DNA of 64,000 bases from Acanthacorydalis orientalis (GCA_034766995.1 CM068320.1:24479351-24543350), one strand, 5' to 3'; shown: positions 49,792 to 62,599, counted from the first letter of the stretch. Notes: a model not told the origin generated them from the letters alone. Program-made: numbers and translations.

Positions 49792-50347
49792 TTAGGTTGG
49801 TAGAAAAATAATTGCGGTTTTTGTTTCCTGAATTCTAACTTTCATTTTTTCAATGAAAGTCCCATTTCATCCTATTCATGTTAATATCATTGTAAAAAAC
49901 ATTTTTCGGTATGTATTTTGGCAACATCGACTTTGGTTTTATTATTAATTTTGCTTCAAATTTGGCTGTTGAATTAAAGATGGAAAAGAAACCAATAAGA
50001 GTAATTTTTTGTATGAGTTCAAAACGGGAGATAAAACAATAGAAACTGCTCGTAAACAAACGATGCTTTTGGTGTAGGTGCTGTTAAAAAACCGTAGATA
50101 CAATGGTGGTTCCAAAAATGTCGTGCTGGGGACGAGAGCCTTGAAGATGAAGAAGGTCACGGACGTCCTTCTTCAGTTCATAACCATCAACTGAAGGCGT
50201 TAGTTGAATCAGAACCACGCACAACAATTCGAGAGCTTGCAAAAAAGTTAAGCATTAGTCATCCAACAGTTCTGGATCTTTTAAAATACTTAAAGCACTT
50301 AAAATTTGAAAGTTATAAATCGCAATTATTTTTCTACCAACTTAATA
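49792..50347 (+). mobile_element. Mariner (cecropia/Hsmar1-type) internal-deletion derivative, copy 3
   Basis: Ends TTAGGTTGGTAGAAAAATAA (left) and TTAAGTTGGTAGAAAAATAA (inverted right) with TA on both sides. The plus strand encodes MEKK, FLYEFKTGDKTIE, then after frameshifts IQWWFQKCRAGDESLEDEEG and GRPSSVHNHQLKALVES, with HTH 2 (TIRELAKKLSISHPTVLDL). It runs into the right terminal repeat immediately afterwards. The catalytic domain is missing, as in copies 1 and 2. Confidence 0.85.
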
Positions 50348-50349
50348 GT

Positions 50350-50380
50350 AATCATTGATTACAAACAAACCTTTACTTAA

Positions 50381-50452
<72 letters not shown>

Positions 50453-52246
50453 GTGTGTATGTGTACATGTATGTGCAAAAAGAATAAGAGGAGAGCAAAT
50501 TAAATATAGAATTTTTGTCAGCATTCATATTAAATTCAAACACATTTATACATGCCGAAAGTAGTCGAAACACTCCGACAAAATACATTAATGACTATAA
50601 CACATCTCAATTTCAGTATTGCGATAAAATATTTCCTGTAAAAAAATCTTATCTGTAAAATTACTGGTAATGTATCATATAATTTTCCACGGTCATTTAA
50701 AATATATCAAAAGGTAAAAATGTCTTAAAAATTTATAATATAAAAAGAGAAAGAGAAACAGAATATATGTTTAAGAAGAAACTATAAATATATATTGAAT
50801 CATTTGTTATATCTAAGGCAACAGTTTCAATGTTTTCCGTTTCAAAATACTTTCTAATTGCGCTTACGAAGCGCTCCAATTATGAAATAATCAACAGAAG
50901 TCCTCCAAAGAAATTTTCTTAATATTTCATGTTCTATTCTTTTACTTCGTCTCGTTATATTACAAAAAACGGTTTGTTTAACTATAAATTAGGTCGTGTC
51001 TTTCGAGTTTTTTTTTATAAACTTTTTCTAAATGTATAAAATGATTTGGTGCAGTATGATTCAATAGAATAAATCTATGATGTAAATCATTACAAGAATA
51101 ATGACAAGCATAGCTTTCTTGATTTCTTTAAACAAGACAAAAAAGGAATTGGCCAATAATTATTTTAACGCTTTGCTTATAGATCACACAAAATTCATTT
51201 CCTATCACAATCTGATTCTAAATTTGCTTGTCAAATTTTTACAGCCTTTTACTTCTAACTGCTTTTCTTATCCATATGGATGTTTAATGATTTCATCGCC
51301 ATATATTTTCTCTAAAACCTTTATATTTTTGCATCATTTATAACGAATTTTAATAAAAATTTAGCAAAATTTTATTTCGCTAAATTACGAATGCTCATTT
51401 TTCAATCGAATGGTTACAACGCTAATTTATTCTAAGCGAAATGGTTCAGTCAAAACTTGATTACAATGTAGCAAAATCCAATATTTTACTAAGAGAAACA
51501 AATTACAGTTCGGTATTAACATACACAATAATCGATTATTAATAAGTAGTTTGAAAAGTATAAACGGCCAAGATATTTTCATTTTCTTTAGTAAAAAAAC
51601 ATCTTCAGATGAACATTATTGTAAGATTCAAATCATATTCAGATAAATAAGATTTTAAGTAGCAAAAATAAAGCTAAGATTAGAAATTTAGATGAATTAA
51701 AATTTTTTTAATATAGATTGTAAAGAATGTGGGGTACAACGAATCGGCTATTGACGAGTTTTATAAAATATTGTAAAATTGGCAACCTGTTATTGAAAGA
51801 AGAAATAAAAGAAGACATGTTACTTCTATACATGAAGATCGACTATTTTACTTCATCTACCTTTATTTTACTTCATATTAACTAAAGATAAACTTTAATG
51901 AAGTACAATCTCCGACAATTAATACAAAAGACATATGAGAAGTTTGAAACCTATAAATACAATAAAAAAGTTTTGGATATTAACATGAAAAAAATGCCGG
52001 AAATTTAGTAAAGAAGACAATAAATTTAACTATGAATGATTAACGTTTTAATATATTTTCGGACGGAAATAAGTTTAATTTGTTTGTACTGAATGGAAAC
52101 CAATTAATTTGTCGTAGATCTGGTTAAAAATAGTATTCAGGATGTTTATTGCTGTTGTAAAGATTTCACCATTTGTTTTGGTTATGAGATGTTTGACTGC
52201 ACGTAGAGTTGATGGTATTTCCAATTTAGGAAGAAAGATAAATGCA

Positions 52247-52309
<63 letters not shown>

Positions 52310-52592
52310 TTCAAACACATAAAATTCATACATAGATACATATAAATATGTACAACAACATTTATCTATTTATAAACAAACTTTTATGTGTGCGAATATG
52401 CTACTACAAACGAGTATTAACGCATAGACAAGTTACAAGTAGAACCATCTAGCGTTCTTATTGAAAATTTGCTGACAGACGAGAATAATCTAGAATTGGA
52501 TGCGTTTCGATTTTATAAATTTTTACAAGTAGAATTACAGAGATAAAGCTTTAAAGTATAAAAACTTTTTATTTAAATTTTATTTAAACAAA
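50350..52592. other. Intergenic, upstream of Cdc37
   Basis: (TA)n at 50385-50441 and 52249-52306. The minus-strand frame 52075-52250 (PKLEIPSTLRAVKHLITKTN...) is open for about 57 codons outside the repeat and is less AT-biased, but I do not recognise it. The 150 bases before 52593 probably hold the Cdc37 leader and promoter; no element is assigned. Confidence 0.45.
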
Positions 52593-52625
52593 ATGGTCGA
52601 TTATAGTAAATGGAAAGATATAGAG
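52593..52625 (+). CDS. Cdc37: Cdc37 exon 1
   Basis: Eleven codons ([11 protein letters not shown]) to the donor GAG|GTGAGT. Too short for open-frame tracks, but identified by the invariant Cdc37 start. Confidence 0.95.
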
Positions 52626-53847
52626 GTGAGTTTAATATTCGTTTGTATTTGATATTACTATTATTAGGTTATTACACTATAATTTGACATTAAATTTTCA
52701 GATATCAGATGATGAAGATGATACTCATCCAAACATTGATACACCGTCGTTATTTCGATGGCGACATCAAGCACGAGTTGAGCGTATGGAAGAACGCAAG
52801 AAAGAAATAGAATCATTTCAAAAAATGAAAGAAGAACATACAAAAAAAATAAAAGAAATTAAACAAAAAATTACAGATGCAAAGAATGAAGGTAACGACA
52901 CTCAGGAATTACAAAAATCTTTGAAAAGTTTAGAGATTGAAGATGAAAAGATAAAATCAAAAGAAGACGAATTGAAAAAGAAAGATAAAGTTACACCGTG
53001 GAACGTTGATACAATCAGTAAACCCGGATTTACAAAAACAGTGTTCAATAAGAAAGAGCCGTTGCCTGAAGATGAATATTTAACTGAAGAGCAAAAGGAA
53101 CAGAACATGAAAAAGTTCATCAAAGAAAATGAAAAATTACTAAAACAATTTGGTTTGTTGAGACGATTTGAAGATTCGCAAAAATTTCTTCAAGAGCACG
53201 GTGAACTTGTATGTGAAAACACTGCTAACTATCTTGTAATTTGGTGCATCAATCTTGAAATGGAAGAGGTAATTTAATATTTGTGTATTAAATTTTTAAA
53301 TTATGATTAATATAAATACATGTAAAATGTAAAATTTTGTAAAAACTCATATGTAAAATTTTGTTTTTAGAAACATGATCTTATGGAACATGTTGCTCAT
53401 CAAACTATATGCATGCAATACATTCTTGAGCTTTCAAAACAACTTAAAGTTCATCCCCGAGCTTGTGTTTCATCATTCTTTAGCAGAATTAAAATAGCAG
53501 AACCTGAATATAAAGCTTCGTTCGAAGACGAACTTGAACAATTTAAAGTACGTATACGTAAAAGAGCTGCTGAAAAATTGGAAGAAGCACTTGCTGAAGC
53601 TGAAGAAGAAGAACGTCAGAAACGACTTGGCCCGGGTGGCTTAGATCCTGTTGAAGTTTTTGAAAGCCTCCCAGAAGTATTAAAAAATTGTTTTGAATCA
53701 CAAGATATTGGATTATTACAGTCAACCATTGCTTCAATGAACGAAGAAGAAGCTCGTTATCATATGAAACGATGCGTTGATTCAGGTTTATGGGTTCCCG
53801 ACGCTAATAAAAATAAAACTGAAAATGAACCAAACAATATTAACTGA
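52593..53847 (+). CDS. Cdc37: Hsp90 co-chaperone Cdc37
   Basis: Three exons, 52593-52625, 52702-53268 and 53371-53847, all joined in phase 0, give a 358-residue protein. Cdc37 recruits client protein kinases to Hsp90 in the cytosol. The N-terminal kinase-binding signature [24 protein letters not shown] is intact, including Ser13, the CK2 site needed for client binding. LFRWRHQARVERMEERK follows, then a Glu/Lys-rich coiled coil (about 45-110) and PWNVDTISKPGF. The Hsp90-binding domain (FGLLRRFEDSQKFL; ANYLVIWCI; VAHQTICMQYILEL) and RLGPGGLDPVEVFESLPE with YHMKRCVDSGLWVP complete it. Length is close to other animal Cdc37 proteins. No defects seen. Confidence 0.97.
52702..53268 (+). CDS. Cdc37: Cdc37 exon 2
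   Basis: 189 codons between the acceptor ATTTTCAG|ATA and the donor GAG|GTAATT. It carries Ser13, the coiled coil and the start of the Hsp90-binding domain. Confidence 0.95.
53371..53847 (+). CDS. Cdc37: Cdc37 exon 3
   Basis: 158 codons plus TGA after the acceptor TTGTTTTTAG|AAA. It carries the rest of the Hsp90-binding and C-terminal domains and a short Asn/Lys-rich tail. Confidence 0.95.
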   Translation, partial: KHDLMEHVAHQTICMQYILELSKQLKVHPRACVSSFFSRIKIAEPEYKASFEDELEQFKVRIRKRAAEKLEEALAEAEEEERQKRLGPGGLDPVEVFESLPEVLKNCFESQDIGLLQSTIASMNEEEARYHMKRCVDSGLWVPDANKNKTENEPNNIN

Positions 53848-53900
53848 GTCCAAATTAATATATATAATTAATACATTTTATTACTATATCCTGCATGTGA

Positions 53901-53906
53901 AATAAA
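53901..53906 (+). promoter_or_regulatory. Polyadenylation signal of Cdc37
   Basis: AATAAA 54 bases after the stop codon, a plausible distance. Confidence 0.55.
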
Positions 53907-55380
53907 AACCGTATGTTATATTTTTTATTATAATTTCATTCATATAATATTTTAAAAATCAACCTTCATATTTTATGAAATTATTAATATCATGTTTATT
54001 TTAATTGAAAAAACCATGTAAAAAAAATAGTCTGGCATTAATTAAAGTATAATGGAAATGCGAACTGTTTCATTTTGAATATTAACAATGCACACATTAA
54101 ATCGTATGTATATATATTTTCTCTTTTAATATTTATGTTAAAATTGCTATTAATTGATTCAAACACCTTATTGTACATAATTTACATTCTTTATGTAGTA
54201 TACTTTTCATGTCGATATGTTATGAATTGATGATTTAGAAATGATTGCAGATTTGAAATTTATGTTGGGTGATCATTTGTGGTATAAAAATATTAAAAAG
54301 TAACGAAACGATCTACTTAATTGATAGTTTTTGATTTATTTAATTGATTTGATCTATTTAATTGATAGTATTTAGTTGATAGTTTTTTATTATATATATA
54401 TTTTCAATACAATCATTTTTTACTCGATTTACAAACTTTTAATTAATCAACAAGGTTTATATGAAATTTGTTAACATATTTATTTAACACTGTCTTGTTT
54501 CTTAATATGTTTATTAAATACAACTAAACAATTATAATTCATGTTAGACATATTTTTTATAAACTGTTTAAAATAAAAGTATTGTGAAAAATATTACTAA
54601 AAAAAATTCTAACCATTTCCACATTGTAAATATTAATGATACATAATGTTTATTAAGAAAATATATATTTTCATTAAATACACATTCAAATGAATTTAAT
54701 TTTTAAAAGAAAATTTCTTGCTTATAGATTGATCGTACATATTAAAATCATAAAACGTTAATCTCTGTTAGGAATTTAATTATATTTCACACATGCAGAT
54801 TTAAAAAATTTCTGATAAAGTTATCAAATTTAAAAAGTAATAATTTAATAATAAATTCATTTTCAAATAATTTACAATTATATATAGTATAAATTGCAGA
54901 CAAATGAAAGCTAAAACTAATAATAAGAAAATTCTAAATATAAATGTAATAACTAGTGACTATACATACAATTCATATTAGAAGCCAATTGTTGATCTAA
55001 GGATAGTATGCTAGCAACTAAAAGAAAAAACAGAAATTGGTGAAAGGAATCAGTAGAAAACAAAATATGTTCCTTTTTGAAATCTGCTGCCTAATTTGAT
55101 GCTTCAAGTAAGTATACTTCAGTTATTATTAATTACTAAAGTTATTTTTGTTTGTAAACTGGATAATAGTACTTTTAAATTGATTCAATTAAACATCATT
55201 ATTCTCCTCCATTTTAAAGCTATTGATTTTTTGACAATATCAAAAATTCGTCGACGAATTCAAGTGATTTTTCGGCCTCGTCAAAATATATATTTGTCAT
55301 CTCTAGTGCATTTGAAACAATGTAAAATATCGAATTCACATTTTTTTTCGACCTCGTCAAAATAAAAGTTTATCATCACT
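53907..55380. other. AT-rich spacer between Cdc37 and the tandem-repeat block
   Basis: No gene recognised. From about 55210 on, degenerate copies of the 41-bp unit (GACAATATCAAAAATTCGTC, TCGACCTCGTCAAAA) begin to appear. Confidence 0.5.
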
Positions 55381-55690
55381 GGTGATTTTTAGACAATGTC
55401 TGAAACTCATCATCAAACCCAACTAATTTCTCGACCTCGTCCAAAAATTGTCTTTCACCATCTGTGATTTTTAGACAATGTCCAAAAATCATTATCAAGT
55501 AGGTGTGCAAGTGTGGGTATTTGTGTGTATATACGTGTTTGTATCGGTGTGATAAGTGTGTTTGGGTGAATGTGTGTATGGGTGTGTGTGTTATTGCGGA
55601 TATTAAATTAAGTCGGGTCTGACGCCGATTTTTGGACAATTCTAAAATTAACTCGGATCTGACGACGATTTAGGAATTTGCCTAAAATTA
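55380..55690. repeat. Left edge of the repeat block: degenerate and inverted modules
   Basis: In order: diverged direct copies of the 41-bp unit (55383, 55466), a GTGTGGGTGTG-type stretch at 55503-55594 that is the reverse complement of the 14-bp minisatellite, one inverted 9-bp unit (TTGCGGATATT at 55601), then inverted 41-bp units (CGATTTTTGGACAATTCTAA). Confidence 0.75.
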
Positions 55691-56884
55691 TACATACACA
55701 CATGCCGTTTCGCACATTACTTTGACTACTTATAGCCAAAAACTGGTTAGAAAATTATTTTTTAGGCAAAAATATGTCTTGGAAAATAATCGAATCAAAT
55801 TGCACACCACGTGATGGATAATTTTAAGACGCATTTAATGATTTACGATATGTGCCGTTTCGCACTTACTTTCGACTACTTATAGCCGAAAACTGGTTGA
55901 AAAACGGGTTTTTTGGGTAAAATTAGGCTTTTTTGAAAAATAATCGAATCGAATTGCACACCACGTGATAGATAATTTTAAGACGCTTTTAATGATATAC
56001 GATATGTGCCGTTTTGCACTTACTTTCGACTACTTATAACCGAAAAACTGGTTGAAAAACGGGTTTTTTGGATAAAATTAGGCGTTTTTGAAAAATAATC
56101 GAATCGAATAACACACCACGTGATAGATAATTTTAAAATGCATTTAATGATGTACGATATGTGCCGCTTCGCACTTACTTGCGAATATTTATAGCCAAAA
56201 AACTGGTTGAAAAACGGGTTTTTTGGGTAAAATTAGGCTTTTTTGAAAAATAATCGAATCGAATTGTACACCACATGATAAATAATTTTAAGACGCATCT
56301 AATGATGTACAATATATGCCGTTTCGCACTTACTTTCGGCTACTTATAGCCGAAAAACAGGCTGAATAATGAGTTTTTTGGGTATAATTCAACTTTTTTG
56401 AAAAATAATCGAATCGAATAACACACCACGTGATAGATAATTTTAAAATGCATTTAATGATGTACGATATGTGCCGCTTCGCACTTACTTGCGAATATTT
56501 ATAGCCAAAAAACTGGTTAAAAAACGAGTTTTTTGGTAAAATTAGGCTTTTTTGAAAAATAATTGAATCGAATTGCACACCATGTGATAGATAATTTTAA
56601 GACGCATCTAGAGATGTACGATATATGCCGTTTCGCACTTACTTTCGACTACTTATAGCTGAAATACTGGTTGAAAAACGGGTTTTTTGGGTAAAATTAG
56701 GCTTTTTTGAAAAATAATCGAATCGAATTGCACACCATGTGATAGATAATTTTAAGACGCTTTTAATGATGTACGATATGTGCCGTTTTGCACTTACTTT
56801 CGACTACTTATAGCCGAAAAACTGGTTGAAAAACGTGTTTTTTGGGTAAAATTAGGCTTTATTGAAAAATAATCGAATCGAATT
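55690..56884 (+). repeat. 154-bp satellite, about 7.7 copies
   Basis: The landmark GTGCCGTTTCGCACTTACTT recurs at about 55852, 56007, 56161, 56315, 56471, 56625 and 56779, a spacing of 154-156 bp. Each unit also contains TATAGCCGAAAAACTGGTTG, a GTTTTTTGGGTAAAATTAGG block and CACACCACGTGATAGATAAT. The first copy is the most diverged. The period is not a multiple of three and no long frame persists. Confidence 0.95.
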
Positions 56885-58806
56885 TTCCGCTGTATCCGCA
56901 ATATCCACCATATCCATAATATCCGCCATATCCGCCACATCCGCAATAACTGCAATATCCACCATATCCGCATTATCAGCCATATCCGCAATATCGGCCA
57001 TATCCGCAGTATCCGCCATATCCGCTACATGTGCAATATCCGCCATATCAGCAATATCCGCCATATACGCATTATCCGAAATATCCGCAATATGCGCCAT
57101 ATCCATTATATTCGCATTATCCGCCATATACGCAATATACGCCATATAAGCAATATCCGCAATATCCGCCATATCCGCAATATTCGCATTATTCGCCATA
57201 TCCGCAATATCCGCCATATCCACATTATCCGCCATATCCGCAATATCCTCATTATCCGCATTATCCACCGTATCCGCCATATCCGCAATATCCGCCATAT
57301 CCGCAATATCCGCCATATCCTCATCATCCGCCATATCCTCAGTATCCGCCATATCCGCTATTTCCGCCATATCCGCATTATACTCCATATCCGCATTATA
57401 CTCCATATCCGCAATATCCACCATATCCGCAATTACCGCATTATCCGCCAAATCCGCAATGTCCGCCACATCTGCAATATCTGCATTATCCGCAACATCC
57501 GCCATATCCGCATTATCCGCCATATCCGCATTACCCGTCATATCCGCAATATCTGCCATATCCGCATTATCAGCCATGTCCGCAATATCGGACATATCCG
57601 CAGTATCCGCCATATCCTCAGTATCCGCCATATCCGCTATTTCCGCCATATCCGCATTATCCGCCATATCCCCATTATTCGCCATATCCGCCTTATCCGC
57701 CATATCCGCGGTATCCGCAATATCCGCCATATCCGCATTATCCGCCATATCCGCAATATCCTCATTATCCGCATTATCCACCGTATCCGCCATATCCGCA
57801 ATATCCGCCATATCCGCAATATCCGCCATATCCTCATCATCCGCCATATCCTCAGTATCCGCCATATCCGCTATTTCCGCCATATCCGCATTATACTCCA
57901 TATCCGCAATATCCACCATATCCGCAATTACCGCATTATCCGCCAAATCCGCAATGTCCGCCACATCCGCAATATCTGCATTATCCGCAACATCCGCCAT
58001 ATCCGCATTATCCGCCATATCCGCATTACCCGTCATATCCGCAATATCTGCCATATCCGCATTATCAGCCATGTCCGCAATATCGGACATATCCGCAGTA
58101 TCCGCCATATCCTCAGTATCCGCCATATCCGCTATTTCCGCCATATCCGCATTATCCGCCATATCCCCATTATTCGCCATATCCGCCTTATCCGCCATAT
58201 CCGCGGTATCCGCAATATCCGCCATATCCGCATTATCCGCCATATCCGCAATATCCGCAATATCCGCCACATCCGCAATTTCCGCCACATCCGCAATATC
58301 CGCCACATCCGCATTATCCGCCATATCCGCAATATCCGCCACATCCGCAATATTCGCCATATCCGCAATATCCGTCATATCCGCAATATCCGCCATATCC
58401 GCAATATCCGCCATTTCCGCAATATCCGTCTTATCCGCAACATCCGCCATATCCGCAATATCCGCAATATCCGCCATATCCGCAATATCCGCAATATCCG
58501 CCATATCCGCAATATCTGCCATATACGCAATATCCGCCATATCCGCAATATCCGCCATATCCGCCATATCCGCCATATCCGCAATATCCGCCATATCCGC
58601 AATATCCGCCATATCCGCCATATCCGCAATATCCGCCGTATCCGCAATATCCGCCGTATCCGCAATATCCGCCGTATCCGCAATATCCGCCATATCCGCA
58701 ATATCCGCCATATCCGCAATATCCGCAATATCCGCCATATCCGCAATATCCGCCATATCAGCAATATCCGCATTATCCGCCATTACCCGCAATATCCGCA
58801 TTATCC
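56885..58806 (+). repeat. 9-bp minisatellite (ATATCCGCM), about 210 copies
   Basis: Alternating ATATCCGCC and ATATCCGCA units with scattered substitutions. Nine is a multiple of three and the unit has no stop in any frame, so all six frames stay open; the frames over 500 codons seen here (for example MADIADMADIAD on the minus strand) are a by-product. A higher-order duplication of about 495 bp (55 units) covers roughly 57230-58215; one copy has 18 extra bases. Confidence 0.95.
57230..58215 (+). repeat. Higher-order duplication within the 9-bp array
   Basis: The markers GCCAAATCCGCAATGTCCG (57447 and 57942) and TATCCCCATTATTCGCC (57667 and 58162) both repeat at exactly 495 bp. The marker CCGCAATATCCTCATTATCC (57238 and 57751) repeats at 513 bp, explained by an extra 18-bp segment in the first copy. 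Confidence 0.88.
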
Positions 58807-59220
58807 TCACTTTCACACCCACACTTTCACACCCACACTTTCACACCCACACTTTCACACCCACACTTTCACACCCACACTTTCACACCCATACTTTCAC
58901 ACCCACACTTTCACACCCAAACTTTCACACGCTCACTTTCACACCCACACTTTCACACCCACACTTTCACACCCACACTTTCACACCCACACTTTCACAC
59001 CCACACTTTCACACCCACACTTGCACATCCACACTTGCAACACCCACACTTGCACACCCACACTTGCACACCCACACTTCCACACCCACACTTGCGCACC
59101 CACACTTGCGCACCCACACTTGCGCACCCACACTTTCACACCCACACTCTCACACCCACACTTTCACACCCACACTTTCACACCTACACTTTCACTCTCA
59201 CACTTTCACACCCACACTTG
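58807..59220 (+). repeat. 14-bp minisatellite (CACTTTCACACCCA), about 29 copies
   Basis: Tandem units with substitutions; a run near 59010-59115 has TTGC or TTCC in place of TTTC. Confidence 0.95.
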
Positions 59221-59539
59221 CCGTCAAACCGGAGTGATTTTTTGGCAATTTCCAATAGTCGTCGTCAGTCCCGTGTTAATTTTAGACAATGTCCAAAAAT
59301 CGTCATTAGCACTAGTGATTTTTAGACAATGTCTAAAAATCGTGATTAAATTTGAGTGATTTTTAGACAATCTCTAAAATTGGCCGTCAATCCGAAGTGA
59401 ATTTTAGACAATGTCCAAAAATCGTAGTTAATACCAAGTGATTTTTAGACAATGTCCAAATATCGTGATTAAATTCGAGTGATTTTTAGACAATCTCAAA
59501 AATTGGTCGTCAATCCGGAGTGAACTTTAGACAATGTCC

Positions 59540-59750
59540 AAAAATCGTCGTCAGACCCGTGTTAATTTTAGACAATGTCCAAAAATCATCATTTGCCCTA
59601 GTGATTTTTAGACAATGTCCAAAAATCGTAGTTACTACCAAGTGATTTTTAGACAATGTCCAAAAATCGTGATTAAATTCGAGAGATTTTTAGACAATCT
59701 CAAAAATTGGCCGTCAATCCGAAGTGAATTTTAGACAATGTCCAAAAATC
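59540..59750 (+). repeat. Five-variant cassette within the 41-bp array
   Basis: Linkers read, in order, GTCAGACCCGTGTTAA, ATTTGCCCTAGTGAT, AGTTACTACCAAGTGAT, GATTAAATTCGAGAGAT and GGCCGTCAATCCGAAGTGAA. Related cassettes recur near 59256-59420, 60480-60690 and 61760-61900. Confidence 0.8.
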
Positions 59751-62599
59751 GTCATTAGCTCTAGTGATTTTTAGACAATGTCCAAGAATCGTCCATCAAC
59801 CCGAGTCATTTTAGACAATGTCCAAAAATCGTCGGTCTTGCCGAGTGAATTTTAGACAATGTCCAAAAATCGTCGGTCTTGCCGAGTGAATTTTAGACAA
59901 TGTCCAAAAATCGTCGGTCAAGCCGAGTGAATTTTAGACAATGTCCAAAAATCGTCGGTCTTGCCGAGTGAATTTTAGACAATGTCCAAAAATCGTCGGT
60001 CAAGCCGAGTGAATTTTAGACAATGTCCAAAAATCGTCGGTCTTGCCGAGTGAATTTTAGACAATGTCCAAAAATCGTCGGTCTTGCCGAGTAAATTTTA
60101 GACAATGTCCAAAAATCGTCGGTCTTGCGGAGTGAATTTTAGACAATATCCAAAAAACGTCGGACAAGCCGAGTGAATTTTAGACAATGTCTAAAAATCG
60201 TCGGTATTGCCGAGTGAATTTTAGACAATGTCCAAAAATCGTAGGTCTTGCCGAGTGAATTTTAGACAATGTCCTATAATCGTCAGTCTTGCCGAGTGAA
60301 TTTTAGAAAATGTCCAAAAATCGTCGGTCTTGCCGAGTGAATTTTAGACAATGTCCAAAAATCGTCGGTCATCCCGAGTGAATTTTAGACAATGTCCAAA
60401 AATCGTCGGTCTTGCCGAGTGAATTTTAGACAATGTCTAAAAATCGTCGGTCTTGCTGAGTGAATTTTAGACAATGTCCAAAAATCGTCATCAGACCCGT
60501 GTTAATTTTAGACAATGTCCAAAAATCGTCATTTACACTAGTGATTTTTAGACAATGTCCAAAAATCGTAGTTACCACCAAGTGATTTTTAGACAATGTC
60601 CAAAAATCGTGATTAAATTCGAGTGATTTTTAGACAATCTCAAAAATTGGCCGTCAATCCGAAGTGAATTTTAGACAATGTCCAAAAACCGTCGGTTTTG
60701 CCGAGTGAATTTTAGACAATGTCCAAAAATCGTCGGTCTTGCCGAGTGAATTTTAGACAATGTCCAAAAATCGTCGGTCTTTCCGAGTGAATTTTAGACA
60801 ATGTCCAAAAATCGTCGGACAAGCCGTGTGAATTTTAGACAATGTCCAACAATCGTAGGTCTTGCCGAGTGAATTTTGGACAATGTCCTATAATCGTCGG
60901 TCTTGCCGTGTGAATTTTAGACAATGTCTAAAAATTGTCGGTCTTGCTGAGTGAATTTTAGACAATGTCCAAAAATCGTCGGTCAAGCCGAGTGAATTTT
61001 AGACAATGTCTAAAAATCGTCGGTATTGCCGAGTGAATTTTAGACAATGTCCAAAAATCGTCGGTTTTGCCGAGTGAATTTTAGACAATGTCCAAAAATC
61101 GTCGGTCTTGCCGAGTGAATTTTAGACAATGTCCAAAAACCGTCGGTTTTGCCGAGTGAATTTTAGACAATGTCCAAAAATCGTCGGTCTTGCCGAGTGA
61201 ATTTTAGACAATGTCCAAAAATCGTCGGTCTTTCCGAGTAAATTTTAGACAATGTCCAAAAATCGTCGGACAAGCCGTGTGAATTTTAGACAATGTCCAA
61301 AAATCGTAGGTCTTGCCGAGTGAATTTTAGACAATGTCCAAAAATCGTCGATCTTGCCGAGTGAATTTTAGACAATGTCCAAAAATCGTCCATCAACACG
61401 AGTCGTTTTAGACAATGTCCAAGAATCGTCCATCAACCCGAGTCATTTTTAGACAATGTCCAAAATTTGTCGGTCTTGCCGAGTGAATTTTAGACAATGT
61501 CCAAAAATCGTCGGTCTTGCCGAGTGAATTTTAGACAATGTCCAAAAATCGTCGGTCTTGCCGAGTGAATTATAGACAATGTCCAAAAATCGTCGGTCTT
61601 GCCGAGTGAATTTTAGACAATGTCCAAAAATCGTCGGTCTTGCCGAGTCAATTTTAGACAATGTCCAAAAATCGTCGGTCTTGCCGAGTGAATTTTAGAC
61701 AATGTCCAAAAATCGTCGGTCTTGCCGAGTGAATTTTAGACAATGTCCAAAAATCATCGTTAGTCCCGAGTTAATTTTAGACAATGTACAAAAATCATCA
61801 TTTGCCCTAGTGATTTTTAGACAATGTCCAAAAATCGTGATTAAATTCGAGAGATTTTTAGACAATCTCAAAAATTGGCCGTCAATCCGAAGTGAATTTT
61901 AGACAATGACCAAAAATAGTCATTAGCCCTAGTGATTTTTAGACAATGTCCAAGAATCGTCCATCAACCCGAGTCATTTTTTGACAATGTCCAAAAATCG
62001 TCGGCCTTGCCGAGTGAATTTTAGACAATGTCAAAAATCGTCGGTCTTGCCGAGTGAATTTTAGACAATGTCCAAAAATCGTCGGTCTTGCCGAGTGAAT
62101 TTTAGACAATGTCCAAAAAACGTCGGTCAAGCCGAGTGAATTTTAGACAATGTCTAAAAATCGTCGGTATTATCGAGTGAATTTTAGACAATGTCCAAAA
62201 ATCGTCGGTCTTGCCGAGTGAATTTTAGACAATGTCCAAAAATCGTCGGTTTTGTCGAGTGAATTTTAGACAATGTCCAAAAATCGTCGGTCATGCCGAG
62301 TGAATTTTAGACAATGTCCAAAAATCGTCGGTCTTGCCGAGTGAATTTTAGACAATGTCCAAAAATCGTCGGTCTTTCCGAGTGAATTTTAGTCAATGTC
62401 CAAAAGTCGTCGGTCAAGCCGAGTGAATTTCAGACAATGTCCAAAAATCGTCGGTCTTGCCGAGTGAATTTTAGATAATGTCCAAAAATCGTCGGTCAAG
62501 CCGAGTGAATTTTAGACAATGTCCAAAAATCGTCGGTCTTGCCGAGTGAATTTTAGACAATGTCCAAAAATCGTCGGTATTGCCGAGTGAATTTTAGAC

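Noticed and set aside
51101..51343. 80-codon frame, hydrophobic
   Set aside because: Composition is what AT-rich DNA gives; no similarity, splice sites or repeated structure was recognised.
56852..59359. Very long open frames (590-776 codons plus strand, 656 codons minus strand)
   Set aside because: They result from a stop-free 9-bp unit that keeps all six frames open, extended into the 14-bp array. There is no start context, splice pattern or domain.
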